A stretch of 39,698 bases of DNA, from positions 1 through 39,698 of the forward strand of contig JAYMSP010000875.1 in assembly GCA_036897095.1 (NCBI GenBank), written 5' to 3'. Below are positions 10,929-22,820 of the stretch, piece by piece. The position numbers and the translations under genes were made by a program. Source of the DNA: Plantago elongata. Lineage: Eukaryota > Streptophyta > Magnoliopsida > Lamiales > Plantaginaceae. The first letter of the stretch is position 1. Each line of letters starts with the position of its first letter. The notes under the pieces were generated by a model, which worked only from the letters and a program-made list of their open reading frames with translations, was not told the origin of the DNA and ran no database searches.

Positions 10929-11607
10929 CTGCAACCACATAACATGAAACAAATGGAAGTTTATGAGTTGAAGCCTAATGCAATGTGTCAATATCTCTCA
11001 AATTGGACAGGATAAATTGGAACCACTTATAAGGCAATATGATATACAGAGGGAAGCTTATAAGGCAATGTGCTTAGAATTAGATATTTGGTGTTAATAT
11101 GAAAAACAGAACAAAGAGAGAAGAGAAGAGAAGATAATAAACAAAGCCTGGGAAATCGAGTTGCAGCTAAAAAAAAGAGATGACACAATTATATCCAGTA
11201 CAGCAAGAACATACTAGCATAAAAGAATTGGAGCTACTGAATAAATACAGCTAGAGATCCAACATGGATCCCAATCCACACGCACTGAACCTAGACTATT
11301 GAATAAACAAGTAGCCAAGCAGAATTAAAAATTAGAAGACAAATTAATCTTTACAGCTTAGTTTAATTCAAAAACACTGCCTTGCCTAGGAAACACAAAC
11401 AAAGATTGGATTTTTATTGATTGAGTGGAATTGGGACACAAAGAATTGAGGATAGAGGAATGAAAACCCCGATACCAAGATAACGAACGACCTAATAGAT
11501 TTCAATTTTCAAGCAACGAGTAAAATCATTGAAAGCGAGAAGAATTGAGATTCATGAACATGAGGAAATAGAATTTCAATTCAATTGAACGAGGAAGATA
11601 TTCTCAC
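10929..11607 (-). other. Probable 5'UTR intron of the WD40 gene
   Basis: On the minus strand a donor CCAT|GTGAGAATA (11607) and an acceptor TGTGGTTGCAG|TTTTTG (10929) bound ~679 nt of AT-rich sequence with no coding signal. The exon ahead would be a purine-rich leader near 11610-11690 (gagagaagaagaagaagg on the plus strand read). If the intron is retained, an in-frame ATG at 10945 would add 18 residues (MLCGCSFCSWVEQ...). Confidence 0.55.
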
Positions 11608-11719
11608 ATGGGGTTTTGATTGATTGAGTGGGAATGAGAATGGAAATTGGCGCAGAGAGATCGAGAAGAGAGAAGAAGAAGAAGGTTTGTTATGTATGGG
11701 TGTGTGATGAAAGGGAGAG

Positions 11720-13426
11720 TGTGGAATAAAAAAGTGGGAGGGAGTACTAAGGTGTAATTAAGGAAATCTACAGGAACTGGATTGTTATAAAAGGAAAATC
11801 TAATAATGGAAAATCAGGAAAGGCAAAAATTCCTTGATATCCGTGAATGGATGGCTCGGGGATTAATAACGTTTCTTTCCTCTTCTATATATTCCTTAAT
11901 CAAGATAACTAATATTGACAAATTTTATTTAGAATTGGAGTGTGTTATTTTTTACTTAAAATTAATTCAGTTCAGTTCAGTCCAATTCATTTCAGTTCGA
12001 AATAATTATAATTTATACCTCAATCCAGTTCAGTCTATTTTAGTAAATCTAAATTAAAAAGATACATCCTTAGTCATTACAAATGTCACGTAACAGACCA
12101 GGACTACTAGCTAATGAACCTAGTCCTCGATCTTTTGGACCAGTACGATTATTCATGGATAACCCTCCGAATGATATGTTGGTTCCACTATATGAATATA
12201 AATCCCTTTCCACGCACTTTATCCCCACTCGTGTGCGAATCGGGAGACTTAACAGTTGATCACTCATCATATAATTACTTCAGATCAATCACGTTTAACT
12301 CTAGAGTTCTTCAAGTTGAATTCATGAAAATAAAGGTGCAACTTGTTAGTATGAGTCAGATCCTTAAAATTCTGGAGCGTTATATATAATAAGTATTATA
12401 TTTTAAAATACAAAATAGTACAAATTAAGATTGAAAATAAATATTTAAAGATAGATATAAGAAGATTATAACTAAAATTGGCATGATGTTTGTAATATTA
12501 ATTTAATCTTCCACTAAACCTAGTAAATAGTTTTTTTAATATAAGTAGGAAGAAACAAAATACTCATCAGTGGACCAGCGGATTAACGAAGCATCATATT
12601 CAATTTGGCCAGTTAATTTATTGTCATCGTCTCATATGAAAACTGGCTAGCTAGAAACTATAATAATAATGTATAAATCATACCATGACATGAATTTTAA
12701 ATACCATTACAAAAATACTTCTTAATGATCAGAGTTCAACTTTGCCTAATTCAAACAATTAATATATATACTCGAAATAGTATTGTTCCCTCAAAGGTAG
12801 TAGTAGTATTTAAACCCTATAAATTCTCACCCTTTAAACTTTTTCGTATGAGTTCAAATATTTTCCCCTCGATTAGACTAAAAAAGATTGTAGTATAAAA
12901 CACAACTAAAATAAATTAAAATTATCTGAATTTGAATTGAAATAAACGTATATATGAATAAACATAACTGAACACAATCCGTCATGTTCCTAAATCCACA
13001 AATTGATTAGTTTGTGGGTGAGTTCTATTCCGATATTATATAGGATAGGATATATTCACCCAATTTTATTTTGTTTCAGGGTGGATTTTTTAAGACCAAT
13101 AAAGTTATATTGGATGGTAGTTGAGTGGTATAGGTTACATATGGGGTAAACTTAACATTTTCTATAGTGATTAAGTCAAATTTGACCAACTAATTTAGAA
13201 AATTATTTTGATAAAAATTTCTCCATTGACTTTGTCAACGTATAGATTTGGACCACCACCTTTGTGATGAAATGGATTACTCATGCTACTTTTACACTTG
13301 TTGTGATCGTGTAGTACTGTAGAACGCCATCTAGTACGTATTCCTAAACATACACGATCTATTTTCCAAGAGAAAAAAATGCATATTACGTGGTTCCTAA
13401 ATATATATTCTATTAATCTTTTATTA
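11720..13426. other. Start of gene-free region
   Basis: AT-rich intergenic DNA upstream of the WD40 gene. Apart from the dispersed repeat at 11946-12057 no bounded element was seen. ORFs in this area are short and show no family features. Confidence 0.5.
11946..12057 (-). repeat. Dispersed repeat, copy A
   Basis: Rich in ttcagttcag/gaattgaac phrases. Its reverse complement aligns through its length with 19355-19500: both carry gtaaattta-like start, a taaattataattat core, aactgaactgaa and then aattttaagt. The pair is an inverted dispersed repeat in the gene-free region, probably a degenerate MITE or other transposon fragment. Confidence 0.65.
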
Positions 13427-13449
13427 ATATATATATATATATATATATA
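13427..13449. repeat. (TA)n microsatellite
   Basis: About 11 TA units. Confidence 0.9.
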
Positions 13450-14469
13450 ACAATTTTGTGATGTTTTGTACGGTGGCTTTTCCAACGATGTTTAAAAGTA
13501 TAACTGTTTTCATCATATGAAGGGATATGTATTGGTTTTCATAATAGGAGAAATATATTATTGAGATTAATTTGCTCCTAGCAAAAAAATGGTGTTTGGA
13601 AGAACATGACACATGAGAATAGTCAACTGCATGATCTATTTTTGACTCATCTTCTCTAGTTGGGCATGATAGACACGTACATGCACTTGCGAAAAATTTG
13701 TGGGTGGGAACTGGAAATTAGTTTTTATAAAAATGACTAATATACCAAAATTTAAAAAAATAAAATAATATACCAAATATTAAATTCGCAATATATAGGA
13801 AAAGGAAAGGACAAATGAAGTTTCAAGAGCTAGCAAGCTTATTAATCAACAAAAATATACTATACTATATATATTCCGTCAAAAGAACCAAAAAGTTTTT
13901 GTCATATCGATTATGGTCTAAATTGAAGGCTGAATGGCTTCAAAGGAGCGGACCTTTTATTAATTGTGTGGACTGGTGTATCTATAAAATCTCATGGTTC
14001 ATTATACAATACAATCTCATCATACTGTTTGGGTGGGTCATCAATATAATGCATGCTGATTGGTGAGATATCGATCGATGAGTTTTTGTCAATTTAATTT
14101 TATCATCAACCACCAACACTCTTTTTTATTTTTTAAAACGAATATAAATTTATTAATAAGAGTTAAAGAGTATGAGTAATGCTCTTAATAAATAATTATA
14201 ATAAAAACAAAAATTAGAAAAAGACAAATTTCATACTACATAGGTCTAACGATTCAACGCATCTCTACTATACGGTTTCGAACTTTTAATTTTGATGAAA
14301 AATAACATTTACTTTTGAATTTGTAAAACGTGGTCCTACTCTCTCAGTCTTCCTTTTTAAAAAAAAATGTTTTCATACAATCTAAGTTTAAATTTGAAAG
14401 TTGACATGCAATATGCACGATTCGAATCTCTATAGGCAAATTGGTTGAAATCGTTCACTAAGTGGCGGG
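13450..14469. other. Gene-free stretch
   Basis: AT-rich. A gcacgattcgaatctct phrase near 14415 resembles a Pol III B box and might belong to an old tRNA-derived SINE, but no boundaries are visible. Confidence 0.4.
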
Positions 14470-14477
14470 AGTATTGA

Positions 14478-15090
14478 CAGGCGCGGTCCAGCCTAATAGA
14501 TAAGTGAGGACACCGTCTAAGGTCCTAAAGTTTAGAAGGCCTAATATTTACATCTTATTCTTTAATTAGTTATATAAATAAATTAGTTAAGTTTGAGTTA
14601 ATCAATGAAGTAGATTTATTTTACTTCTAATAGGCAATTAAGTTTGATTAAATTAATAAGTAAATTTATCATTATTAGTTAAAATTTAATAATGACCTTG
14701 TCTCTTCACTTTCTATGTTGAAACGGTAAAAATAATAATTCTGCTATTTAGATTCTAAATTAAACCTTGATTTGATCATTCATTTATTCTTTGCTGCCAT
14801 GTCAAAGTAATTTTGTTAAATTCAAAATTTGTAAATAAAAATCACAACATAACTAGTCAACTACAGAAACAAGTACATTGCATTCTCCTAGTTCATACTT
14901 CCCATCATCCTTTCAATTGGCAACTTTATCCATAGAAATTGATTTATTTAAAAAACTTGAATACACAAAATTTATGAGTAGATTTGTATAAATGCAAGAA
15001 GTGTTCCAAATAAAGGACTCATTTTTTATGTTCGTGCTAAGTCCCAAAGGAGATTTGCCTTAGGCCCTCGAAAGAGTTGGGCCGCTCATG
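14478..15090 (+). mobile_element. Non-autonomous hAT transposon, 613 bp
   Basis: The element is flanked by a perfect 8-bp direct repeat, agtattga (14470-14477 and 15091-15098), the hallmark target duplication of hAT transposons. Its ends are imperfect terminal inverted repeats: left CAGGCGCGGTCCAGCCT, right (reverse complement) CATGAGCGGCCCAACTCT. Subterminal phrases gtctaaggtcctaaagttta on the left and gccttaggccctcgaa on the right match the style of plant hAT ends (GC-rich termini around an AT-rich body). There is no transposase ORF, so any movement must have used a transposase supplied in trans. Orientation is arbitrary. Confidence 0.9.
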
Positions 15091-16000
15091 AGTATTGATA
15101 ATAATTAATACAAATGACTATGTTTTTTCATAATCCTTGAGCTTTTAAATTATACGAAATCCCACGTACGAGGGATAAATGTAAGTTGTAATTATCCTAA
15201 ATTTTAATTTACGCTTGTAATGAATTTTACCTCATAAACTTTCACGAATTTAGTTTTGAATTAATGTCAAAATAAAACAACTTGAGATATTATTAAAAAG
15301 TATAATAATCACCTACTAGGACTCTTACTATTAGGCAAGAAAGAAAACAAAAAAATCGGATGCCTGTGCAATGTTCTCTCTTGGATTTTCGAATCGCCAT
15401 TTGGAAATCTATGAGCATTTGAGAATTTGAGGAGGTATTTTGGTACTCATTAGTCATTTAAAATGTCCACATGCAACTCCCACATGAATTAACATGCATG
15501 AAATCTAGTTTTATAGAAGTGGCCAAACTTCAATTTATTAAAGCTGAAAATGAGTTTTTGTTGGGTTATTTATCATCATCCTATCCAAAACTCATACTAG
15601 TAAAGCTATAATTCATGTATTGAGAATTAAATTATTATTATTTATTACATATATATAAATATATATATTTTCCAGCATAGTATGTAGAAGATCAGATGTA
15701 CAGACTACAGAGTAGTATATGGTATTGAACAGTGGAAAAATATAATACCTGGCTCATCAGGGATGGGCTTGTGCATGTACATTGGTATACAGTCCCGACA
15801 AGTGAGTAATGTAAGTTCCAAATTCCCCACATAACGAAATCTAGCTACTGAAAACATATTTATGTTTATATTTTTAATCTAGCTAACGAAATCTAGTGAA
15901 AATATACACTTATATATTTAAATTACCTGAGATGACTGACATTACATATCTATATGTCATTCTTCAGGTTTTACGAGATATGGCTGTCATCTCATTGCAT

Positions 16001-16043
16001 TGCCTTGCCTTGCCTTCCCTTCCTTCCCTTCCTTCCCTTCCCT
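16001..16043. repeat. Pyrimidine pentanucleotide repeat (ccttg / ccttc)
   Basis: Successive TTGCC and then TTCCC/TTCC units form a pure C/T-rich tract apart from the G of the first units. Confidence 0.9.
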
Positions 16044-16876
16044 ATGTGACTGTGACTATCTCCATACTCCAATTATACATAGTTGAAGTTGATCATCTCA
16101 TTTAAATAAATAAATTATAGATACTAGACATTCACTTCAATTCCAATTCGTCAATACAACGGTAGTACATGACTACATGTTGAATTGTGTTTGGGTCGGG
16201 TTTAGAATCAGAGAGTATTCAAGGATGTGAAATGCAATTTTTAGTCTATATAAATAAATACAGTAGGCTGTTGTGGTGGCAACTGGCAAGGATAATAATA
16301 ATAATAATACATACCGTGTAAAAAAGGAAATTAAGAGGTTGATTGGGGTAGAATTTGAGTGAACTTTTTTTCAACTGAAATTGAATTTTTTTTTATAAAA
16401 TATTCAATTTAAGTGGGGAGATGGCCACTTCAACGATATGACAAACAACCCTCAAAACATTACACGACCATATATGCATCAAAGTATTAGATTACATCCT
16501 AAAGTCCCGAGCGAGTGTTAGTGAAAGTGTGTCCTAAGGTAGAGTGACAAAATGATAAAAGTGTTAGGTAGTTCGTGGTGAAAACACTTTAATTTGTCCT
16601 CCCAGGAAATTACTTCTTAAGACAATGGGTTAACGAAGTCAAAAGTTATTACGGACTTGTTTCCTGTTAATCTAACACCTTCAACCGGCTTTTACCACCA
16701 CAAACTATATTTTAACAATTCTTGACATTTGTAGTTCCATACTTTCCCGACCTAATCATCACATCTTTAAGTGTAAGTACAGACAAATCTAAGGACTTAA
16801 TTACAGTTTTTGTCTTGTACTGTCTTAGTTGTCTCTTTCTTTTAAAAGATGTTGCTATTACCTTACTGTTAGCAGC

Positions 16877-16913
16877 GCAATTAAGTCACTGATCATGATC
16901 AGTGGCTAATTGC
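16877..16913. repeat. 37-bp near-perfect palindrome
   Basis: Centred on the perfect 18-bp palindrome cactgatcatgatcagtg, with outer arms gcaatta / taattgc. The only mismatches are where aagt meets ggc. Confidence 0.85.
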
Positions 16914-18001
16914 TTTCCCAAAGGGACATAAATTTGGATCTTGAAAAAACTCTAAGTTTATTTTAACGAAATTCATGTGGAAAGAGGTGAAATAGACGAG
17001 TATATATGTTGCCTTTTGCTAGTGGCGACTGGCGAAGGGGAAAAAATAGAAACAGAGGATGGCTATAAATGGGTTAGACATGTCCTCACAGGCATGCTTC
17101 TTGAACTCTCAGTTTACTACTCCTCACAGGACAATGTATTGTACAAAGGATTAGGCATCAATGCAAAGGCATGATTCCTGATACCTCAAATATAGCTAAA
17201 CCAACCTAACATCACATTAATGTTTGTCACATGTTACACAATAATCACCATGTTTAGTAAATTTGGATAATAAATTCTACCTAACTGTTAGTAGTTGATA
17301 ACCTATCTTATGTTTATGAAATTGGATAGCAAGTTAATTAGTTGAGGAGCTACCTATTTTGCAAAATATATTTTACAAAAACAAACCAATTCTAGCAAAT
17401 TTTCAAAAGATAATTATATTGTTAAGATTATTGCTTTCAGGAACGAAATTATAAGATTACAGCAACTAAGAATGCAATATATGTTAGTTGGTTGCATTAA
17501 TGTACTAGGTTAGTGCCATTTGCATTGTTTGTCACTTGTCTTTTGGGTTGGCTTTGGACCCAGATTCCTTAGTTGGAGATGTGAATTGCCAGAAAGGACA
17601 ACATAAATAAGTAGAGGCATAAAGTGACAAACATCCATTCTCATCATTAATAATTTTAGTATTTTAAATTATTTTGATCTCAAAATGAGAAGTTCATAAA
17701 ATTTAAGAGGATTGAACATGATATTCAACCAGATAGTATGTGTGTTTTTTCCTTTTTCAAAAATATATTCATATTTACTCAAGAATAATGCGTAAATATT
17801 GTGCAACATGCAAGATTAAGATGAATTGCTTGTTTTACGTAACCGGGAGCTCGAATCTCATAAGTAGCTTTTTTTTTAATTTTGTTTCTCAAGGCTCGAA
17901 TGTAATGAGGGGGTTTCAAATATGAAAATAAAGTGAGCTATAGCATCTTACATTAATTAAGAGTCGAATATAACTTGAATTTGATTATTATACACACATA
18001 A

Positions 18002-18137
18002 TCGAGAAGCATAATGCGGACAGTGAAATTGAATTGAAGTGGTAAGGGTGAGTACAAGGTTCAATTCTTAGTGAAATAAAGTGATTTAAATTTTAAAATA
18101 TATAAAGTGATTGTAATCTTTATTCTTTCAAAAAAGA
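18002..18137 (+). mobile_element. SINE-like retroposon (SINE-1), ~136 bp
   Basis: Contains a Pol III B-box-like sequence, GGTTCAATTCT, at 18058-18068, with a box-A-like tgaagtggtaag ~25 bp before it. The 3' end is gtgattgtaatctttattctttc followed by an A run. It is bounded by near-identical direct repeats attatacacacataa (17987-18001) and attatacacataa (18138-18150), differing by one AC. The length, internal promoter, A-rich tail and ~13-15-bp target duplication fit a tRNA-derived SINE. Its 3' half resembles the insertion at 25100-25230. Confidence 0.72.
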
Positions 18138-18152
18138 ATTATACACATAACC

Positions 18153-20207
18153 AATTAAACACCATTACACCACTATCTGTGTCGTGAAAGCATAATTAAA
18201 CCGGCAATGTTGCATGTATAAATCAATACTTAAACTTTTAATACTCACCAGAAACCATGAACATGCATTGGATGGAGCTTAATTGATTGGCAGGGAATAT
18301 ACTGCATTATGGAGATATAGCCTACTTAATAAGCTACAATCATTCTCCAATATAAATAAGTATTAGAACTAGATTACTGCAAACAAATAAAAATTCTCCA
18401 CCCCCTATCATAAACCCTAACTTTACAAAATTGCTCAAAACACCCTCTAGTTTTAATAATTAATAAAAAGTTAAAAAGTTCCACCATCCTTGCCGACTTT
18501 CATCAATGCATCAAGCAATCAAATGTACAATTTAATTAGCGAAAATATTGTAAAAGATATACAAGTGTCAATAAGAACACGACAACTTCCTGGTGTATTA
18601 CTTTTATAGCAAGTGATGACAATGTCGAATCTCATTGAAGGACAATTTGAAATTAAGCAATTATACACTAATAGGGTCGGTAAGTTTATTCATTCCATAA
18701 GTATAAAATTATATATTTATTTTTCTAAATGTATTTTCTCCATAATTCTTTATATTGAGTTTGAGCCATGCAATTGTTACATGGTCTATTCTGGGATGTC
18801 GGATTGTTACATTTACGGAATTACGGTCTTCCAAAAAGAAGAAAATGCAATAGTGTTACATTTAAATCGCTTCCCAATCTGCCCCTAAATATTTTAATTG
18901 TAAATTTTCTAACAGTGGAGGGCTATCGTGCAGTTTACCAGCTCTTTAGAAACGAATGTAAAACAGGATCTGATTCTATGAACAATTGACCTCGTAAACA
19001 AAATCAAATATTCAAATAGTTTTAGTTAGTTAATCAATCGATATTGGTCATCAAGCACGAACTTATTGGGTAAAGCAATTCATCCATGATGTTCTTATCC
19101 ACGATTTAAGAAACGTAAATGATAATACTGATAATATAATAATAAAAATGTTCTAATTTGGAAATCATTATAAAAAAGATTAGGAGATATGTGAAGGTCA
19201 TCACTGCTTACGTGTGGAACTAATTCCATGCCCAAAAGTTACGCCATGAATTAGTGTTGCGCTTGCCGACAATTTTAGGTCCTTCATTCCCGACTGATTA
19301 ATTAACTGTACGAACAAATTTGATAATGATAGATCCAGTAAAACTATCTTATTTTTAATGTAAATTTATTAAATTGAACTTAGATGAATTGAATAGAATT
19401 GAAGTAAAATATAAATTATAATTAAATAGAGTTAAATTGAACCGTATAAAATTAAACTGAATTGAATAAAACTGAACTGAAATAATTTTAAGTTGGGAAG
19501 AATATGATATAAATTACAAGAAGCATATATATTTGGCTGAAAAGAAAAAAAAGGCCATCATGATAATTAGAAAGCTAATAAGCCATGGCATTTGCATGAA
19601 CTAATAGCATGTCTCTTGCAATCAATGTCTAGGTGGATTATGGTGGCCGACATATGCCTAATCAGCTTTTTAATTAACCAAATTATTAATCCGACCAAGT
19701 TAAATTATTTATTAATTATAAATAATTACCCGTACTACATTACTAGCTAGCATAGGTTAATGATCATCAAGATGAATTATTAACGACAGATAATTCTCGA
19801 CGAGCATATATTCCCACATAATAATTGTTAGCTAGAGCAAACTTTTACACTTTGCTACACTATCTTAATATCTGCAATTTGCATCATTAATTTTCGAATT
19901 ATAATTTACGATAAACATAAACTAAAATTTGCCCCTCTAAACAACTATATGGTCTCACCTATGCAGGACCACATACGAATTGAAATCGATATGTACGTGT
20001 TCGCATGATTATTCGCAATTGCTCTCATAAATCAATGTATATGCATGCATTGGAATGTACTTTCAACGCACTCTATTCTCATTAATTCATTATTGTCTTT
20101 TAAATGTGTAGTTATATGGAGTATATGGTATTCAGTATGCATTTGTTACACCTTCTTGTCCAGTCTACTTGCATATTTAATTTTGCTATCGAATTTCACC
20201 CATATAT
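18153..20207. other. Gene-free stretch
   Basis: AT-rich intergenic DNA. Apart from the dispersed repeat at 19355-19500 no bounded element or gene was recognised; short ORFs have no family features. Confidence 0.5.
19355..19500 (+). repeat. Dispersed repeat, copy B
   Basis: Aligns with the reverse complement of 11946-12057 over ~110-140 bp (see that entry). It is richer in gaattgaa/aactgaa phrases and ends in the same aattttaagtt. Confidence 0.65.
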
Positions 20208-20213
20208 TCTACC

Positions 20214-21360
20214 CGGAGAAATTTTATTTTAAGTACACTAAAGCGAGACACTGTTACTTTATTAAAGTGAGAGTGACCAATTTAGGTACACTACTGCAAC
20301 CACCCGTTCAATTGGGGAACTCCGATTGATTTTTCGATCAAATTGATGATGTAGCTGCCAGACTTGCAATTTCCCCTCCAAATTCGTATTTGACTCATAC
20401 TTTTGTATTTGAAATTTAAATATGGGACACGTGTTGCGTCCACGTTAATTCTCGGTATAAATTGTGTATTATAATTATAAAATGATTTTAAGAATATTTT
20501 AAAAATTATAAAAATTCATTTTACATTTTTTACAAACAATAAAAAAATACATTTTGTACAAACAATAAAAAAAACTAAATTTGCTTTAGACAATTTATGG
20601 GTATAAATTGTTTAATACAATTCAAAAATATTTTTAAAAATATAAACAAAATATTTTACATTATATTACGTATAAAATTAATAAAAAAATTTAAAACATT
20701 AAAAATGCAATTTGCTACAATAATCTTTCATTTGGTTCTTTGAATTTTGTAAGTAATTCGTCTTTTTTTATTGCATCAAATCACATTTTTTAAATTTATT
20801 TTTATTTGTTATATTTAATAAAATGTAAAATATTTTTTTTATATTTTAAAAATATTTTTCAGAATTTTTTACATTATTTTTTAATTATATTAAACATTAT
20901 ATACCTAGAAATTACAAGAGAGTGACACGTGTCCAATATTTCAATTTGAATTTTAAAAATTCGAGTCAAATACGTCAGAGTATGAGAGTTTTGTAGCTAA
21001 TGCGATTTTAAATTATTATTTTTTATAAGAAAATGTAAATGAATTTTTATAATTTTTAAAATATTTTCATAATTTTAAAATTATTTTATAATTATAATAC
21101 ACAATTTATACCGATAATTAACGTGGACGCGACACGATCCTGTATTTGAATTTCAAATAACAAAATACGAGTCAAATCCGGACCAAATACGTATTTGAAG
21201 GGAAAATCACAAGTTCTATGGCCACGTCATCAATTTGATTGAAAAATCAATTCGAATTCCTCAATTATATGGGTAGTTGCACTAATGTACTCAAATTGAT
21301 CACTCTCACTTTAATATACCCGAAGTGATAGCGTATGCACCTAAAATAAAATTTCCCCCC
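20214..21360. mobile_element. Foldback / long-TIR MITE (element F1), 1.15 kb
   Basis: The two ends are inverted copies over ~330 bp (about 20215-20545 and 21017-21360). Both begin ggRg-aaattttatttta and share attaaagtgagagtgaYcaattt, gattgatttttYgatcaaattgatga, and cgtccacgttaattNtcggtataaattgtg. The middle contains further diverged copies of the inner arm (near 20600 on plus, near 20880-20990 on minus, with gacacgtgtc), so the hairpin is nested. Short direct repeats tctacc at 20208-20213 and 21361-21366 may be the target duplication. No transposase ORF. Long inverted arms suggest a Mutator-type or foldback MITE (inference). Confidence 0.85.
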
Positions 21361-21366
21361 TCTACC

Positions 21367-22517
21367 GTCATCCTCAAAGTGAAAATAGGTTTTGGCCACA
21401 AAATACTATAATTTGTACGGCGGCCTACATTTGATGTGACACAAATCTCTTATGTTGTTGGACAAGACAGGACGAAATAAAAATGTTAAGATGATGTTAA
21501 TGTTATGAAATTTGAAAACAAAAAAGAGTAGCGACGGGACAATAATTCAAGAACTAATTGTGAGCATATGAAATGGACGAACACAAGGAAAGCATAGTGG
21601 AATGTTCGTCTCTATAAATAAATTTAATCAAACATTAAATATTGGATCCGTCCGATTATGCATGTCAATATTATATACAGCCAGTTCTTGCAATCTAGCC
21701 ACAAGATTTGTCAATACGAGTAGTCTATTTCCACATAAAATCAATTTGGTATTTTCATGATCACTGTTTTAATCAATCAATCATTTACTTGGCTAGCTTA
21801 TTTATAAATTAATAACAATAATGCTAGCTTTTGGTGTGAAAATCACTTGTCACACAAGGATAAGTTCATGCAAACAACAAAGCTAGCTAATTATAAGACG
21901 TTTCAATCAACCATTTTGTTTGAATAATCTAATTATAAATATTTTTTCTTCTTGAGATGTTTTGTCTTGTATTAGTGTTATGTCACACTCACTTATAAAA
22001 CAAATGGTTTGTAAGTTGTTTTTGCTAAAAGTTAATGAAAGTAGTCGATCCTTCTATTTCACAAAATGAGCTTTTAGCCTTTCACTAACAAAAATTTGTT
22101 TTTATTGAATGACTTAAGTTTACAAAAGCACTTACTTGATTGTTTAACTGTAGTTGATTTTTAAATGTAAAAGTAGGTATTGAGTCGATTATCTGAGTTA
22201 ACTTGTTTTTTTGGTAGACATTGCAGAAAACAGATAAAACTTCATAATCAGATAAAGAATATTACTAAAAAAAGAACAATTATACGAGTATATCTTTTCT
22301 ATTTTAAGTCTGAAATGAACAAATTTTTAAGCACTTGCAAATGCATGTGGGGAGTGTGGATGGCCATTTGTCAAGGATAAAAGTTAGGTAACCAATTAGT
22401 GGCATGAATGATAATGCATGAATTGCCCTTGAGTTAAGGGAGAATCAGATGCGTTTAATCTTTTTCTTTTTTTATGAACTGAACCATTTATAATTGTGCA
22501 GCTAGCAGTTTTTAAGT
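21367..22517. other. Gene-free stretch
   Basis: AT-rich intergenic DNA without a recognised gene or bounded repeat. Confidence 0.5.
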
Positions 22518-22522
22518 AATAC

Positions 22523-22697
22523 GATAAGATTATTGAATAATCAATCGTGTTTATTCATAGAATGATGTAGGATATATATACAAAATATAAGAAGCCATGT
22601 ATAATCTAATTAGGAATTAGAAAAATAAGACTAATCTAACTAGACTCTAATATAAATATAGCTATGTCTAATCTAACTAGGATTACATAGTCTACCA
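22523..22697 (-). repeat. LTR copy 1 of the TRIM (3' LTR in element orientation)
   Basis: Shares attgaaYaatcaatcgtgttt, gatatatatacaaaatataa and gtctaatctaactag-type phrases with the LTR at 22821-22993. Confidence 0.85.
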
Positions 22698-22807
22698 CAC
22701 CACTGCAGTGAAGCGGGAGGAAGAAGAACAAACACTGAGTTCGTGCTTTTGGACAGTAACACAAACAAGATCGATGATCACAGTATTAAGCAGCAGAAGG
22801 ATCGTAA

Positions 22808-22820
22808 CCCTTTGATACCA
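22808..22820 (-). other. Primer binding site (initiator tRNA-Met type)
   Basis: TGGTATCAAAGGG on the minus strand abuts the LTR end TTTTACA. Confidence 0.75.

Larger units (their letters stand above)
15099..17986. other. Gene-free stretch
   Basis: AT-rich intergenic DNA with simple repeats (see 16001) and a palindrome (16877). A 65-codon open frame near 16977 lacks an ATG in a good context and any family signature, so it is not called. A (ata)n run lies at about 16290-16309. Confidence 0.5.

Noticed and set aside
14410-14430. B-box-like gattcgaatctc suggesting another SINE
   Set aside because: A single short motif without a tail, boundaries or target duplication; such matches are common by chance.
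16540-16710. Possible MITE with gtagttcgtggtga / accaccacaaactat inverted ends
   Set aside because: The match is short and imperfect, and no target duplication or second end could be fixed.
16977-17174. 65-codon plus-strand frame (ERGEIDEYICCLLLVATG...)
   Set aside because: Starts at GTG in eukaryotic nuclear DNA, has no family similarity, and sits in the gene-free region.
18613-18989. Overlapping 91- and 73-codon plus-strand frames
   Set aside because: AT-rich sequence, two overlapping frames with no conserved motif, promoter or splice context.
20045-20329. 94-codon plus-strand frame (MHWNVLSTHSILINS...)
   Set aside because: It crosses the boundary of foldback element F1, so its continuity is accidental.
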